In this document: in pieces, positions 39,292 through 49,282 of the stretch
Position numbering within the stretch: position 1 is the stretch's first letter
Layout: the number at the start of each line of letters is the position of its first letter
Origin: Streptomyces shenzhenensis
Lineage (GTDB): Bacteria > Actinomycetota > Actinomycetes > Streptomycetales > Streptomycetaceae
NCBI RefSeq assembly: GCF_003688995.1
Contig: NZ_PENI01000009.1
Span: forward strand, 186,001-250,000
Length of the DNA stretch: 64,000 nt
Direction: 5' to 3'
Program-made: the position numbers and the translations under genes
Notes under the pieces: generated by a model
Told to the model about the DNA's origin: nothing
Databases searched by the model: none
Seen by the model: the letters and a program-made list of their open reading frames with translations, nothing else

Positions 39292-39958
39292 GGTCGTCCA
39301 CCAGCCGGTAGCCGGTACCCCGTACGGTCTGCAGGGACTGCCGGTGGAACGCGGTGTCCACCTTCTTGCGGAGGGCGCTGACACGCGCCTCCACCAGGTT
39401 GGGATCCTGGGCTTCGTCGGGCCACGCATGATAGAGCAGATCCGTCTTGGAGACCGCCTGGCCCGCCCGGCGGGCCAGCAGCTCCAGCACGGCGAACTCC
39501 CGGGGTGTGAGTTCCACCCGGGTCCCGGCCCGGCGGCAGACCCGGCCGGCGACATCCAACGAGAGGTCGCCCACGGCAAGGACGGGCGGGGCGGCCGTGG
39601 CGGCTCGTCTGACCAGGGCCCGCAGCCGTGCGACGAGCACCATGTAGGAGAAGGGTTTGGCCAGGTAGTCATCGGCCCCGGTGTCCAGGGCCTCTGCCTG
39701 ATCCCAGTCCCCGTCCTTGGCGGTGAGCACCAGGATGGGGGTCGCGTTGCCCTCCCGGCGCAGCTGGGCGCAGACCTTGTAGCCGTTGAGTCCGGGCAGC
39801 ATCAGGTCCAGCACGACCAGGGCGTACTCACCGGTCCGGGCCATCCACAGGCCCTGCCGGCCGTCATGGGCGAGGTCGACGCTGTAGCCCTCGGCGGTGA
39901 GACCGGTGTGCAGGGTGTGGGCAAGGTCCACCTCGTCTTCGACCACCAGGATGCGCAT
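39278..39958 (-). CDS. OmpR/PhoB-family response regulator
   Basis: A 226-residue protein with a receiver domain (acidic pair Glu7-Asp8, phospho-acceptor Asp51 in VLDLMLPG, Thr in LTAKD and the lysine in AKPF) and a C-terminal winged-helix DNA-binding domain (LTPREFAVLELLARR ... RVSALRKKVD ... TVRGTGYRL). ATG 39958 fits the conserved MRILVVEDE beginning. It forms a two-component system with the downstream kinase. Confidence 0.95.
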   Translation of the reverse strand: MRILVVEDEVDLAHTLHTGLTAEGYSVDLAHDGRQGLWMARTGEYALVVLDLMLPGLNGYKVCAQLRREGNATPILVLTAKDGDWDQAEALDTGADDYLAKPFSYMVLVARLRALVRRAATAAPPVLAVGDLSLDVAGRVCRRAGTRVELTPREFAVLELLARRAGQAVSKTDLLYHAWPDEAQDPNLVEARVSALRKKVDTAFHRQSLQTVRGTGYRLVDDRERD

Positions 39959-40086
39959 GTGGTCCAGCCTCGCACGGCGCCGGCCCGCCTTCCTGATCGG
40001 CCGGTCAGGTTGGGTCAGCAACCGGTCAACGAGGTCCGGGCACGCTGGCGGCACGTCTTCGCCACTGCTGAAAGGCCCTGTCGCCG

Positions 40087-41616
40087 ATGTCCCTCGATGA
40101 ACGTGCCCCCGCCGTGGTCAGGGCGGTTTACCCTCCCGTACCCGCCCGTCGGCAATCACCGGGCCCGGCGAGAGCCGTTGTCGTCATCGCGCCCTTGTCG
40201 CTGACCATCGCTCTGGGGCTCTGGGGCATCCGCAGGAAGAACACCATGTGGGGGGACGAGTCCGTCACCTATCAGCTCGCGCACCGCGATCTCTCGCAGA
40301 TATGGCACACCGCCCAGCACATTGATCTGGTCCATGCCCTTTACTACGCCGTGATGCATGAGATCTTCGGTCTCTTCGGCGGAGGGCTGCTGACGTTGCG
40401 GCTGCCGTCTGTGCTGGCGATGTCCGTGGCGGCGAGCGGAGTCGGGCTTCTGGCGCTACGCCTGGCGGGACCCCGTGCCGGGCTGCTGGCCGGGCTGGTG
40501 TTTCCGCTCCTTCCCCAGGTACAGAAGTACGCACAGGAAGGCCGCTCGTATGCCATGGTGTGTGCCCTGGTCACCTGGGCCACCTATGCGCTCGTGGTCA
40601 GCGTCCCGCATCGCGCCCGGTGGCGGTGGGCGGTCTATGGCTCCACCATGCTGCTGGCCTGTCTGCTCCACGAGTTCGCGGTCCTCGCCCTGGTTGCACA
40701 CGGCGTCACACTGGTCGTCTCCCGTGTTCCACGACCTGTGCTGAGGGCGTGGAGTGTGACTGCCGCGGGTGTTGTGGCCGGGCTGTTGCCGCTGGCGATC
40801 TGCAGTGCGGGGCAGTCGGAGCAGGTGTCCTGGATCGGCGGACCGGTACGGCTGCGGTATTTCCTGGTTGTGGCGGTCGTGGGCGTGGTGTGTGCCCGAG
40901 CGCCCCTGGGGGTGAGGGGGCCCGTACGGCTTTCCGTGCTGGCTGTGCCGATTCTTGTGCTTCCGGGCCTTCTGCTGCTGAGCGCCTCACTGGTCAAGCC
41001 GCTTTTCGTCGACCGGTATGTGCTCTACAGCAATATCGGAATCGCCCTGCTGCTGGGCGCCTGGATGGATCACTTCCACCGACGGCAGCGGTCTTCCCGC
41101 AACGTGTGGATCGCGGTGGCTGCCGTACTGGCCGCGCTCGTCCCGCCGAGCCTTTCGCTGAGGACGCCCGAGAGCCGGAGCGATGACGTCACCGCCATCG
41201 GCGCCGCCGTACGCAAGGAAGGCCGACCCGGCGACGGGCTGCTCTATCTCTCCGGCCGGCACCGGATCTTGACCGCGGCCAACCCCGAGGACACCCGTTT
41301 CCTGACGGATCTGGCCCTGGCACAGGACCCCGTTTCGTCGAACACACTTGCAGGTGTCGAGCTTCCCGCCCAGGATATTGCGGCACGCATGCTGGAATTC
41401 GACCGGATCGTCGCGGTCCGCGCGGCGGGTGCGCACGCGTCGGCCAACCCGCGGGAGGAAGCGAAGACAAGCACCCTGCGACGCCACTTCCGCGAGTACG
41501 GAACAACCCATGTCAACGGGGCGCGAGTCACCGTCTATGTCCGGGACCACGACCCGTCTCCGAAAGCCGGTCCTGGACCCAACAGCCCGGGAGCGAGCGG
41601 TGGGTCGATGAGGTGA
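40087..41616 (+). CDS. GT-C type membrane glycosyltransferase (ArnT/PMT-like)
   Basis: A 509-residue polytopic protein with about 9-11 helices. The first outside loop holds the acidic pair in MWGDESVTYQLA, the usual catalytic metal/acceptor site of GT-C enzymes that use a polyprenyl-phosphate sugar. A soluble C-terminal domain of about 150 residues follows the last helix. It is divergent from the two-component system. The acceptor could be a wall polymer or a secreted protein; this is not readable from sequence. Confidence 0.78.
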   Translation: MSLDERAPAVVRAVYPPVPARRQSPGPARAVVVIAPLSLTIALGLWGIRRKNTMWGDESVTYQLAHRDLSQIWHTAQHIDLVHALYYAVMHEIFGLFGGGLLTLRLPSVLAMSVAASGVGLLALRLAGPRAGLLAGLVFPLLPQVQKYAQEGRSYAMVCALVTWATYALVVSVPHRARWRWAVYGSTMLLACLLHEFAVLALVAHGVTLVVSRVPRPVLRAWSVTAAGVVAGLLPLAICSAGQSEQVSWIGGPVRLRYFLVVAVVGVVCARAPLGVRGPVRLSVLAVPILVLPGLLLLSASLVKPLFVDRYVLYSNIGIALLLGAWMDHFHRRQRSSRNVWIAVAAVLAALVPPSLSLRTPESRSDDVTAIGAAVRKEGRPGDGLLYLSGRHRILTAANPEDTRFLTDLALAQDPVSSNTLAGVELPAQDIAARMLEFDRIVAVRAAGAHASANPREEAKTSTLRRHFREYGTTHVNGARVTVYVRDHDPSPKAGPGPNSPGASGGSMR

Positions 41617-41662
41617 CGGCGGAGTTCCGTTTCCTCGGCGCGGTGTGTCGCCGGGCGTGGCC

Positions 41663-43022
41663 TCAGCCCCGGTGGTCTGCGGTTGCGAGGGTGCCTTCGA
41701 CGAGGTCGCGCAGCTGGGAGCGGGCGGTGATGCCCAGCTTGGGGAAGCTGCGATAGAGGTGGGAGCTGACCGTGCGGGGGGAGAGGAAGAGCCTCTCGCC
41801 GATCTCACGGTTGGTCAGGCCGCGGGCGGCGAGCCTGATGATCTGCTGTTGCTGCGGGGAGAGCCGGGCGAGCGCGTCGGGGGAGGAGTCCATGACGTCG
41901 AGGCCGGCGGCGCGTGATTCGGCCCGGGCGCGCTCGATCCACGGGCGGGCGCCCAGGCGCCGGAAGGTCTCCAGGGCCTCGGTGAGCGGCGCTCGTGCCT
42001 CGGCGATGCGTCGCCGGCGCCGCAGCCACTCGGCGAGGTCCAGCAGGGCCTGGGCGCGTTCGAAGGGCCAGTGCTCGAGCACGGGGTCGGCCAGGGCCGC
42101 CCGGAAGTGCGGCTCGGCGTCCTCGGGCTCTGCCAGCAGGCCGCGGGCGCGGTCGATCAGTGCGCGCAGGCGGGGTGAGGCGCCCGCGGCGAGGGCGCGT
42201 GCGGAACGCTCGACGATCGTGGCGGCCTCCTCGCGGCGGCCGCTGCGCACCGCGGCGGCGGCCAGATCCGCGAGGGCCGGATACGAGGCGTGGTAGTGCA
42301 CGGGCGCGCCATCCGGCGTGAAGACCGTACGGAGTTGGTCGTACTACGCCTCGTGCGCGCCCTCCGCGAGGGCGGCGGCGCCGAGCGCACGACGGGCGTA
42401 GACGGCTACCGAGCGGCTCGCCAGCGGGTCGATCAGGGCGAGCGCGTCCGCGGCCCGGGCGCGGGCCGCGGCCACGTCCCCCTGGTAGGCGAGCACAGTG
42501 GCGTCCACCGCGGCCGCACACGCCACGGCGTGGTCGAGGCCGGCCGTGGAACCGAGCGCGCTGCTGCGGGTACAGGCTTCCCGGGCGCGCCCCCATCGTC
42601 CCTGTTCCACATAGCTCCAGGCGGCCGCGCCACCGAGCCCGTCCGGCAGCGGTCCCCGCATTCCCCAGCGGTCGAAGGCTTCGTCGAAGGCGCGGACGGC
42701 CTGCGGGGTCTCGTCCAGCAGCCAGGCCATGACCGCGAACGCGGTGAGCCGGTCGGGGCGGCGCGCTTCGGCGGCGACCTGCGGGAGCAGGGAGAGAAGT
42801 CCGGTCCTGTCGTCGAAGGGATCGGACACGGTCCGCACCCAGGTGCGCAACCACGCGTCCGACGCGTCCTCGGGAAGGCGCCGTAGCGCGGTCTGGACGC
42901 GGCGCCGTTGGGCGTCCTCTCCGCAGTAGAAGCGGACGACGGCGGCGCCGGCCAGGAGGTCAAGCGCGGTGGCAGGCTGCGCGAGAGCCAACTCCTCGGC
43001 GGCGTCGGCCAGTCGGCGCCAC
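41663..43022 (-). pseudogene. LuxR-type (LAL-like) regulator, 5' truncated with in-frame stop
   Basis: The C-terminal half of a large ATP-binding LuxR regulator. TPR-like helices (from LADAAEELALAQ near 43015 down) lead to the LuxR helix-turn-helix LSPQQQQIIRLAARGLTNREIGERLF near 41850-41770. Two defects are visible. The protein reads EGAHEA then TAG then YDQLRTVFTPDGAPVHYH in the same frame at about 42344-42346, so a nonsense codon interrupts it. The N-terminal P-loop part is absent, and at about 43015-43025 the sequence switches to an esterase fragment. The 3' part (start near 42301) could still give a small DNA-binding protein. Confidence 0.85.
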
Positions 43023-43278
43023 CCACACAGTGGAACTCCCGTTCGTCTTCGACCTCGCGCAGCTGCCCCAGTTGCGGGGTGCGAGCGCCCTGCTGGGCCC
43101 CGACAAGCCCCCCGCCGAGCTCGCCACCCGCATGCACGAGGCGTGGGTCCGCTTCGCCACCACCGGCAACCCCGGCTGGGACCCGTACGACACCGAGCGC
43201 CGCGCCACGATGCGCATCGACACCGAGTGGACACAGGTCAACGACCCTCGACGCCAGGAACGGCAGTCCTGGATCTGA
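43015..43278 (+). pseudogene. Carboxylesterase type B, C-terminal fragment
   Basis: About 88 residues matching the end of type B carboxylesterases (p-nitrobenzyl esterase type): GATHTVELPFVFDL, then LATRMHEAWVRFATTGNPGW, then RATMRIDTEWTQVNDPR. The catalytic serine and acid parts, normally more than 400 residues upstream, are missing. The fragment begins where the truncated LuxR gene ends; the two 5' ends face each other across a GGCGCC at 43015-43020. It is not expected to be functional. Confidence 0.88.
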
Positions 43279-43430
43279 CCGAGGTACACGCGGTACGCAC
43301 CTGCTTCGAGGACGACTCGACATGCACCGCAGCCGCCTGGTGTCACCGGTGTGGTGCGAGTGACGGGCGAAGGACGGCTCCCAGGCCGCGCATCAGGTAC
43401 CTGGCCATCGTGCGGCCTTGCCCTTGCGGG

Positions 43431-44009
43431 TCACGGCCGGGGCGCGCCTGCCCGCAACCCGTCGACGACCAGATCGAGAAGCCGGGCCGCGCGCGGTCGC
43501 CAGTCCTCGGTCGGGGTCAACTGCCACAGGCCCGCGATGGCGAGCATGAAGTCGTCGGCGCTGACACCAGGGCGGATGGTGCCCGCTTCCTCGTTGGCGC
43601 GCAGCAGAAGTTCGGCCGCGTCCGCGACGGGTGCGGGGGAGGGCTTCGCGGGGCCGCCCGGTGCGCCGGTGGCGAGGCGGATCGCGTCGGCCAGGCCCGC
43701 CTTGGTCATGGCGAACTCGGCCAGCCGGTCCATCCAGGTGCGCAGGGCCTGCGGCGGCGGCAGTTCCTGGAGCAGGTGGGCCGCGGTGTCGGCGACCTGC
43801 TGCATCTCATGGTGGTAGATCTCCAGGACCAGGGTCTCCCGGTTGGGGAAGTTGCGGTAGAAAGTGCCCTGGCCGACCCCCGCTTTCTTGGCGATGGCGC
43901 TGAGCGGTGCGTCCGGACACTGCGTCAGCTCACTGATGGCGACACTCAGGATGCGTTCACGGTTGCGCTGCGCGTCCGAGCGCAGGGGGGTCTCCTTCTT
44001 GTGCTGCAC
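43431..44009 (-). CDS. TetR-family transcriptional regulator
   Basis: A 192-residue regulator with an N-terminal helix-turn-helix (RNRERILSVAISELTQ ... LSAIAKKAGVGQGTFYRNF) and a helical ligand domain ending in GLWQLTPTEDW. It starts at GTG 44009. It is divergent from the molybdenum hydroxylase operon, separated by 346 bases that contain two operator-like repeats (44053-44097). It probably represses itself and possibly that operon. Ligand unknown. Confidence 0.92.
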   Translation of the reverse strand: MQHKKETPLRSDAQRNRERILSVAISELTQCPDAPLSAIAKKAGVGQGTFYRNFPNRETLVLEIYHHEMQQVADTAAHLLQELPPPQALRTWMDRLAEFAMTKAGLADAIRLATGAPGGPAKPSPAPVADAAELLLRANEEAGTIRPGVSADDFMLAIAGLWQLTPTEDWRPRAARLLDLVVDGLRAGAPRP

Positions 44010-44052
44010 TCGTCACTCCTCAAGGCACGTGGCATGAGCGCACCCTTGCTAA

Positions 44053-44097
44053 GTGGACAACCGTCCGCTAGTTTTCAGGTAGCGGACAGCTTTCCGG
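44053..44097. promoter_or_regulatory. Tandem operator-like repeats near the TetR gene
   Basis: GTGGAC-AACC-GTCCGC at 44053-44068 is an inverted repeat with one mismatch, and a second copy, GCGGAC-AGCT-TTCCGG, lies at 44082-44097 with a weaker right half. They lie 44-88 bases before the TetR start. GCGGAC/GTCCGC half-sites are of a kind seen for TetR proteins. Confidence 0.5.
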
Positions 44098-44355
44098 TTG
44101 GGGTCCACTCTAGCTGCGACCATGGCCCGCACGTCAGTCCGCTGCTGCCGTCAACGTCGTCCATCTGTTGCCCTGCCGCGTAATTCGTGCCACCCGAGCG
44201 TCCGCATCGACGCCCCCCACCTCTTGGAAGCGCCCCGGACATCACCAGCGCTGCCGCGCATCATCACGGCGACGCGCACTCCAGGCAGCCGCCCCATTCC
44301 TCCGGCGCCCGAGGCCGGCTCACCCCAAGTACCGTGCATCTGAAGGAAGTTGCTC
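44098..44355 (+). other. Leader region of the molybdenum hydroxylase operon, no gene seen
   Basis: This 258-base stretch holds no convincing gene. The frames that cross it are short and compositionally poor. GAAGGA at 44342-44347 is the ribosome-binding site for the ATG at 44356. A long leader from a promoter near the TetR operators is likely. Confidence 0.4.
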
Positions 44356-44930
44356 ATGGGCTTAGCGACGTCCAGCGTCATCACCCTGCATATCAACGGC
44401 GAGAAGCACACGCTGCCCGTCGACCACCGCACCACCCTGCTCGACGCTCTGCGCGAGCGGCTCGATCTGACCGGCACCAAGAAGGGCTGCGACCAAGGCC
44501 AGTGCGGTGCCTGCACTGTTCTGGTCGACGGCCACAGGACGGTGGCCTGTCTGCAACTCGCCGTCGCGGCCGAAGGGCGCGAGATCACCACCATCGAAGG
44601 CGTCGCGGACGGCGACCGGTTGCATCCGGTGCAGCAGGCGTTCATCGATCTCGACGGCTACCAGTGCGGCTACTGCACACCCGGACAGATCTGTTCGGCG
44701 ATCGGCATGCTCGCGGAGCACGCTGCCGGATGGCCGAGCGCCGCTTCCGGTGACGTACGTCCGGCGGCCGGGCCGACGCCGCTGACCCCCGAGGAGATCC
44801 GGGAGCGGATGAGCGGCAACCTGTGCCGTTGCAGTGCCTACACGTCGATCGTCGAGGCCGTCGCACGAGCCGCCGAGGCCGACGCCTCGTCAGCGGCCGG
44901 CGTGCCGGAGCCGTTGGGGGAGGCCGCCGC

Positions 44931-44934
<4 letters not shown>
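44356..44934 (+). CDS. 2Fe-2S subunit of a molybdenum hydroxylase (PaoA/XdhC-small-subunit type)
   Basis: A 192-residue iron-sulfur subunit. The plant-type 2Fe-2S cluster ligands are in GCDQGQCGACTVLVDG and a later Cys; the second helical cluster uses CGYCTPGQ and CRCSAY. It passes electrons from the molybdenum site to FAD. ATG 44356 is 8 bases after AAGGA; a TTG at 44350 is less likely. Its stop overlaps the FAD subunit start (ATGA). Confidence 0.95.
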
Positions 44935-45919
<985 letters not shown>

Positions 45920-45923
<4 letters not shown>

Positions 45924-48040
45924 CCACCACCGCACAAGAGGCCGCCGTACGCGCGGTCGGCACCGGTCACGTGAGGGTGGAGGGCCGGGACAAGGTCACC
46001 GGCGCGGCACGCTACGCCGGCGACATCCCCTTCACCGAACTGGCCTACGGATGGCTGGTGTTGTCCACCGTGGCACGGGGCCGCATCCGCGACATCGCCA
46101 GCGGCCCCGTCCTTGAGATGCCCGGTGTCGTCGCCGTCCTGGACCACCGCAATGCCGCACGCCTGGAGACCGACTACGTCGGCATGCTGGGCAGGCCGGA
46201 CCCCACCTGCGCCGTCTTCCAGCACGACGCTGTGCCCCATGTGGGCTGGCCGGTGGCCCTGGTCGTCGCTCAGACGCCCGAGCAGGCACGGGAAGCGGCC
46301 GAGGCCCTGGTCGTCGAGTACGAACCGCTCCCGCACGACATCGAGTTCACGGGGGACCACCCGGACGCTCATCCCGTGGACGGTCACATGCCAGGTGTCA
46401 CCGACAAGGGCGACCTGGAGGCCGAACTGGCCGCGTCGGCCACCGTCGTGGACGAGGAGTACACCACGCCGGAGGAACACCACCACCCCATGGAGCCCCA
46501 CGCGGCGACCGCCCGCTGGGAGGACGGCCGGCTGGAGGTGGTCGACTCCAACCAGGGCACCACCTGGGTGGTCGGCGAGCTGGCGAGCCTGTTCTCGCTG
46601 GACCCCGCGTCGGTCCGGGTGCGTTCTGAGCACGTCGGCGGCGGGTTCGGCAGCAAGGGCGTACGCGCTCACCAGGTGGCGGCCGTGATGGCGGCGACGA
46701 TCCTCCAGCGGCCGGTGCGCGTGGCTCTGACCCGGTCTCAGATGTTCGCGCTGGCCGGCCACCGCAGCCCCACCGTCCAGCGGGTCAGGCTCGGGGCCGA
46801 CACCGAAGGGCGGCTGCGCGCCCTGGACCACCGCTCGGTGAGCCGTACCTCCACGGTGTACGAGTTCGTCGAGCCGAGCGCGGGCGTGGCACGGGTGCTG
46901 TACGACGCCGTCGCCCACCACACCGAGAACCGCGTCGTACGGCGCGACGTGCCCAGCCCCACCTACATGCGCGGGCCCGGCGAGGCGCCGGGATCCTTCG
47001 CCCTGGAGTCCGCCCTCGACGAACTCGCCGAGAAGTGCGGGATCGACCCGATCGAACTCCGGCTGCGCAACGAGCCTGACAAGGGCCCGGTCTCCGGCCT
47101 GCCCTTCGCCACCCGCAACCTGCGCGCCTGCTTCGAGGAGGGCGCACGCCGCTTCGGCTGGGCGCAGCGCGATCCCCGGCCGGGTGTGCGGCGCGACGGC
47201 CGCTGGCTGCTGGGCACCGGCACCGCCGCCGCGTCCTTCCCGGCGGGAGCCGCCCCCTCCACCGCCGCCGTCACCGCCGAGGCCGACGGCCGCTTCACCG
47301 TGCGGATTGCCGCGGCCGACATCGGTACAGGCGCACGGACCGCGCTCACCCTCGTCGCGGCCGACGCCCTCGGCGTCGCACCGGAGCGGGTGACCGTGCG
47401 GATCGGGGACAGCGAGTTCGGCTCCGCGATGATTGCGGGCGGTTCGATGGGCACCCGCTCCTGGTCCATGGCTGTCATCGCGGCCGCCCGCGACCTGCTG
47501 GAGCGACTTGTTCCCGGCATGGCGATCCCCGCCGAAGGGATCACCGTGCGCTCGGACACCACCGCGCAGATCGCCGCGCTCGCGAACATGGAACGGCACT
47601 CCTACGGCGCCCAGTTCGCCGAGGTCGCCGTGGACCCGGCCACGGGTGAGGTGCGCGTACGCCGCATGCTCGGCATCTTCGCCGCCGGCCGTATCGTCAA
47701 CCCGCTGACCGCACACGGCCAGTTCACCGGCGGCATGGCCTGGGGCATCTCCATGGCCCTGCACGAGGAATCCGTGCGCGATCCGGCCTTCGGTGGCCCG
47801 GTCGGCGCCGATCTGGCCGGATATCACGTGGCCACGAACGCCGACGTGCCGCGCATCGAGGCGGACTGGGTGGACGACACCGACCCCCACGATCCGGTCG
47901 GCATCAAGGGCATCGGCGAGGTGGGTATCGTTGGTGTCGCGGCTGCCATCGCCAACGCCGTCTGGCACGCCACCGGCGTGCGGCATCGCAGCCTGCCCAT
48001 CCGCCCGAGCCGTGTCCTCACGGCAGGCAGCGATGCTTGA
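45920..48040 (+). CDS. Molybdopterin-binding catalytic subunit (PaoC-like)
   Basis: A 706-residue catalytic subunit. Family segments are HVRVEGRDKVTGAARYAGD, EHVGGGFGSKG, PSPTYMRGPGEAPGSFALE, ADIGTGARTALTLVAADALG, and the C-terminal GIKGIGEVG holding the catalytic glutamate that activates the Mo-bound water. It oxidises aldehydes or N-heterocycles; the 4Fe-4S-bearing FAD partner points to aldehydes. It is followed by an XdhC-type gene with an 8-base overlap. Confidence 0.94.
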
Positions 48041-49271
48041 CCTGCTGCCTGAGCTGAAGGAATGGCTGGACGACGGCCGTGACGTCGCCGTCGCCACCGT
48101 CGTGTCCGTCGGCGGCAGCGCCCCCCGCGGCCCCGGCGCCGCCCTCGCCGTCGACCGGGCCGGCACCGTCATCGGCTCGGTGTCGGGCGGCTGCGTCGAG
48201 GGTGCGGTCTACGATCTGTGCGCTCAGGCGCTGGACACCGGGCAGAGCGCTGTGGAGCGCTTCGGATACAGCGACGAGGACGCCTTCGCCGTGGGCCTGA
48301 CCTGCGGCGGCGTCCTCGACGTGATGGTCACACCCGTGTTCGCGAACACGCCGGTCAGGGCATTGCTGAGCTCCGCCCTTGACGCCGCGGAACGGGGCGA
48401 GCCGGTGGCCCTGGTCCGGGTCGTCGAGGGGCCGCCCGAGCACCTCGGTGCCACTCTGCTCGTCCACGGCGACGACTCCGTGGAGGGCGGCCTCGGGATT
48501 CACGCGGACCTCGACCGCACGGCCGCGGCGCAGGCGCGGGCAGCGCTCGACACAGGCCGTACGGGCACGGTCGAGCTGTCACCGGACGGCTCGCACTGCC
48601 CCGACGGGCTCACCCTGCTCGTGGAGGCCGGCGCTCCGCCGCCGCGGATGATCGTCTTCGGCGCGGTCGACTTCGCCGCGGCGCTGGTGCGGGCCGGCAA
48701 GTTCCTGGGCTATCACGTCACGGTGTGCGATGCCCGACCGGTGTTCACCACACCGGCCCGCTTCCCCGAGGCGGACGAGGTCGTCGTGGACTGGCCGCAC
48801 CGCTATCTGCGGGGCACCCGGACCGACGGACGCACCGTTCTGTGCGTCCTGACGCACGACGCCAAGTTCGACGTCCCCCTGCTGGAGGTCGCGCTACGGC
48901 TCCCGGTCGCCTTCGTGGGCGCGATGGGCTCGCGCCGTACCCACACCGACCGGGACCGTAGGCTGCGTGAAGTAGGCTTGAACGAGGGGGAGGTGGCCCG
49001 TCTGAGGTCACCCATCGGACTCGACCTCGGGGGCCGTACGCCCGAGGAGACCGCCCTGTCGATCGCGGCGGAGATCGTCGCGGCCCGCAGAGGCGGCACG
49101 GGCCGCCCACTGACCGGCACGGGAACACCGATCCACCACAGCGGAACAGCCCACGCCCACCGCTCATCCGGCCGACAGCGCCCCGAAGGGGCGCGGGGCT
49201 GTACTGATTTGCGGCTCCGCCGCGCGGGCCCGAGCAGCCACGATGGTGCCGCAGCCGACCGAACTTCGTGA
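48033..49271 (+). CDS. XdhC-family molybdenum cofactor insertion protein, C-terminus extended by a repeat
   Basis: A 412-residue protein: an N-terminal XdhC/CoxI domain (VATVVSVGGSAPRGPGAAL, GSVSGGCVEGAV) and a C-terminal Rossmann domain (RMIVFGAVDFAAALVRAGK ... FVGAMGSRRTHTDR ... LDLGGRTPEETALSIAAEI). XdhC proteins bind and sulfurate the molybdenum cofactor and hand it to the hydroxylase. The native protein should end soon after VAARRGG. Here the frame has no stop and continues into a streptomycete intergenic repeat from about residue 382, adding some 30 Arg/Gly/Ala-rich residues. Whether the tail matters is unknown. Confidence 0.93.
   Translation: MLDLLPELKEWLDDGRDVAVATVVSVGGSAPRGPGAALAVDRAGTVIGSVSGGCVEGAVYDLCAQALDTGQSAVERFGYSDEDAFAVGLTCGGVLDVMVTPVFANTPVRALLSSALDAAERGEPVALVRVVEGPPEHLGATLLVHGDDSVEGGLGIHADLDRTAAAQARAALDTGRTGTVELSPDGSHCPDGLTLLVEAGAPPPRMIVFGAVDFAAALVRAGKFLGYHVTVCDARPVFTTPARFPEADEVVVDWPHRYLRGTRTDGRTVLCVLTHDAKFDVPLLEVALRLPVAFVGAMGSRRTHTDRDRRLREVGLNEGEVARLRSPIGLDLGGRTPEETALSIAAEIVAARRGGTGRPLTGTGTPIHHSGTAHAHRSSGRQRPEGARGCTDLRLRRAGPSSHDGAAADRTS
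49178..49260. repeat. Streptomycete intergenic repeat with hairpin
   Basis: The run begins with the hairpin GCGCCCC-gaa-GGGGCGC (49178-49194), goes on through GCGGGGCT, CGGCTCCGCCGCG and GCAGCCACGA, and ends in GCAGCCGACC. I recognise these blocks as a short repeat scattered between genes in many Streptomyces genomes. It lies at the convergent end of the XdhC and GH97 genes and encodes the XdhC tail. The hairpin could act as a two-way terminator. Confidence 0.7.
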
Positions 49272-49282
49272 ACGCCCGACGG

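Noticed and set aside
41617..41662. Possible terminator between the glycosyltransferase and the LuxR remnant
   Set aside because: Only a 5-base stem (CGGCG/CGCCG) is visible, too weak to call.
43372..43430. Tiny minus-strand frame beginning MARYLMRGLGAVL
   Set aside because: About 20 codons with no ribosome-binding site. It could be a leftover protein tail but cannot be supported.
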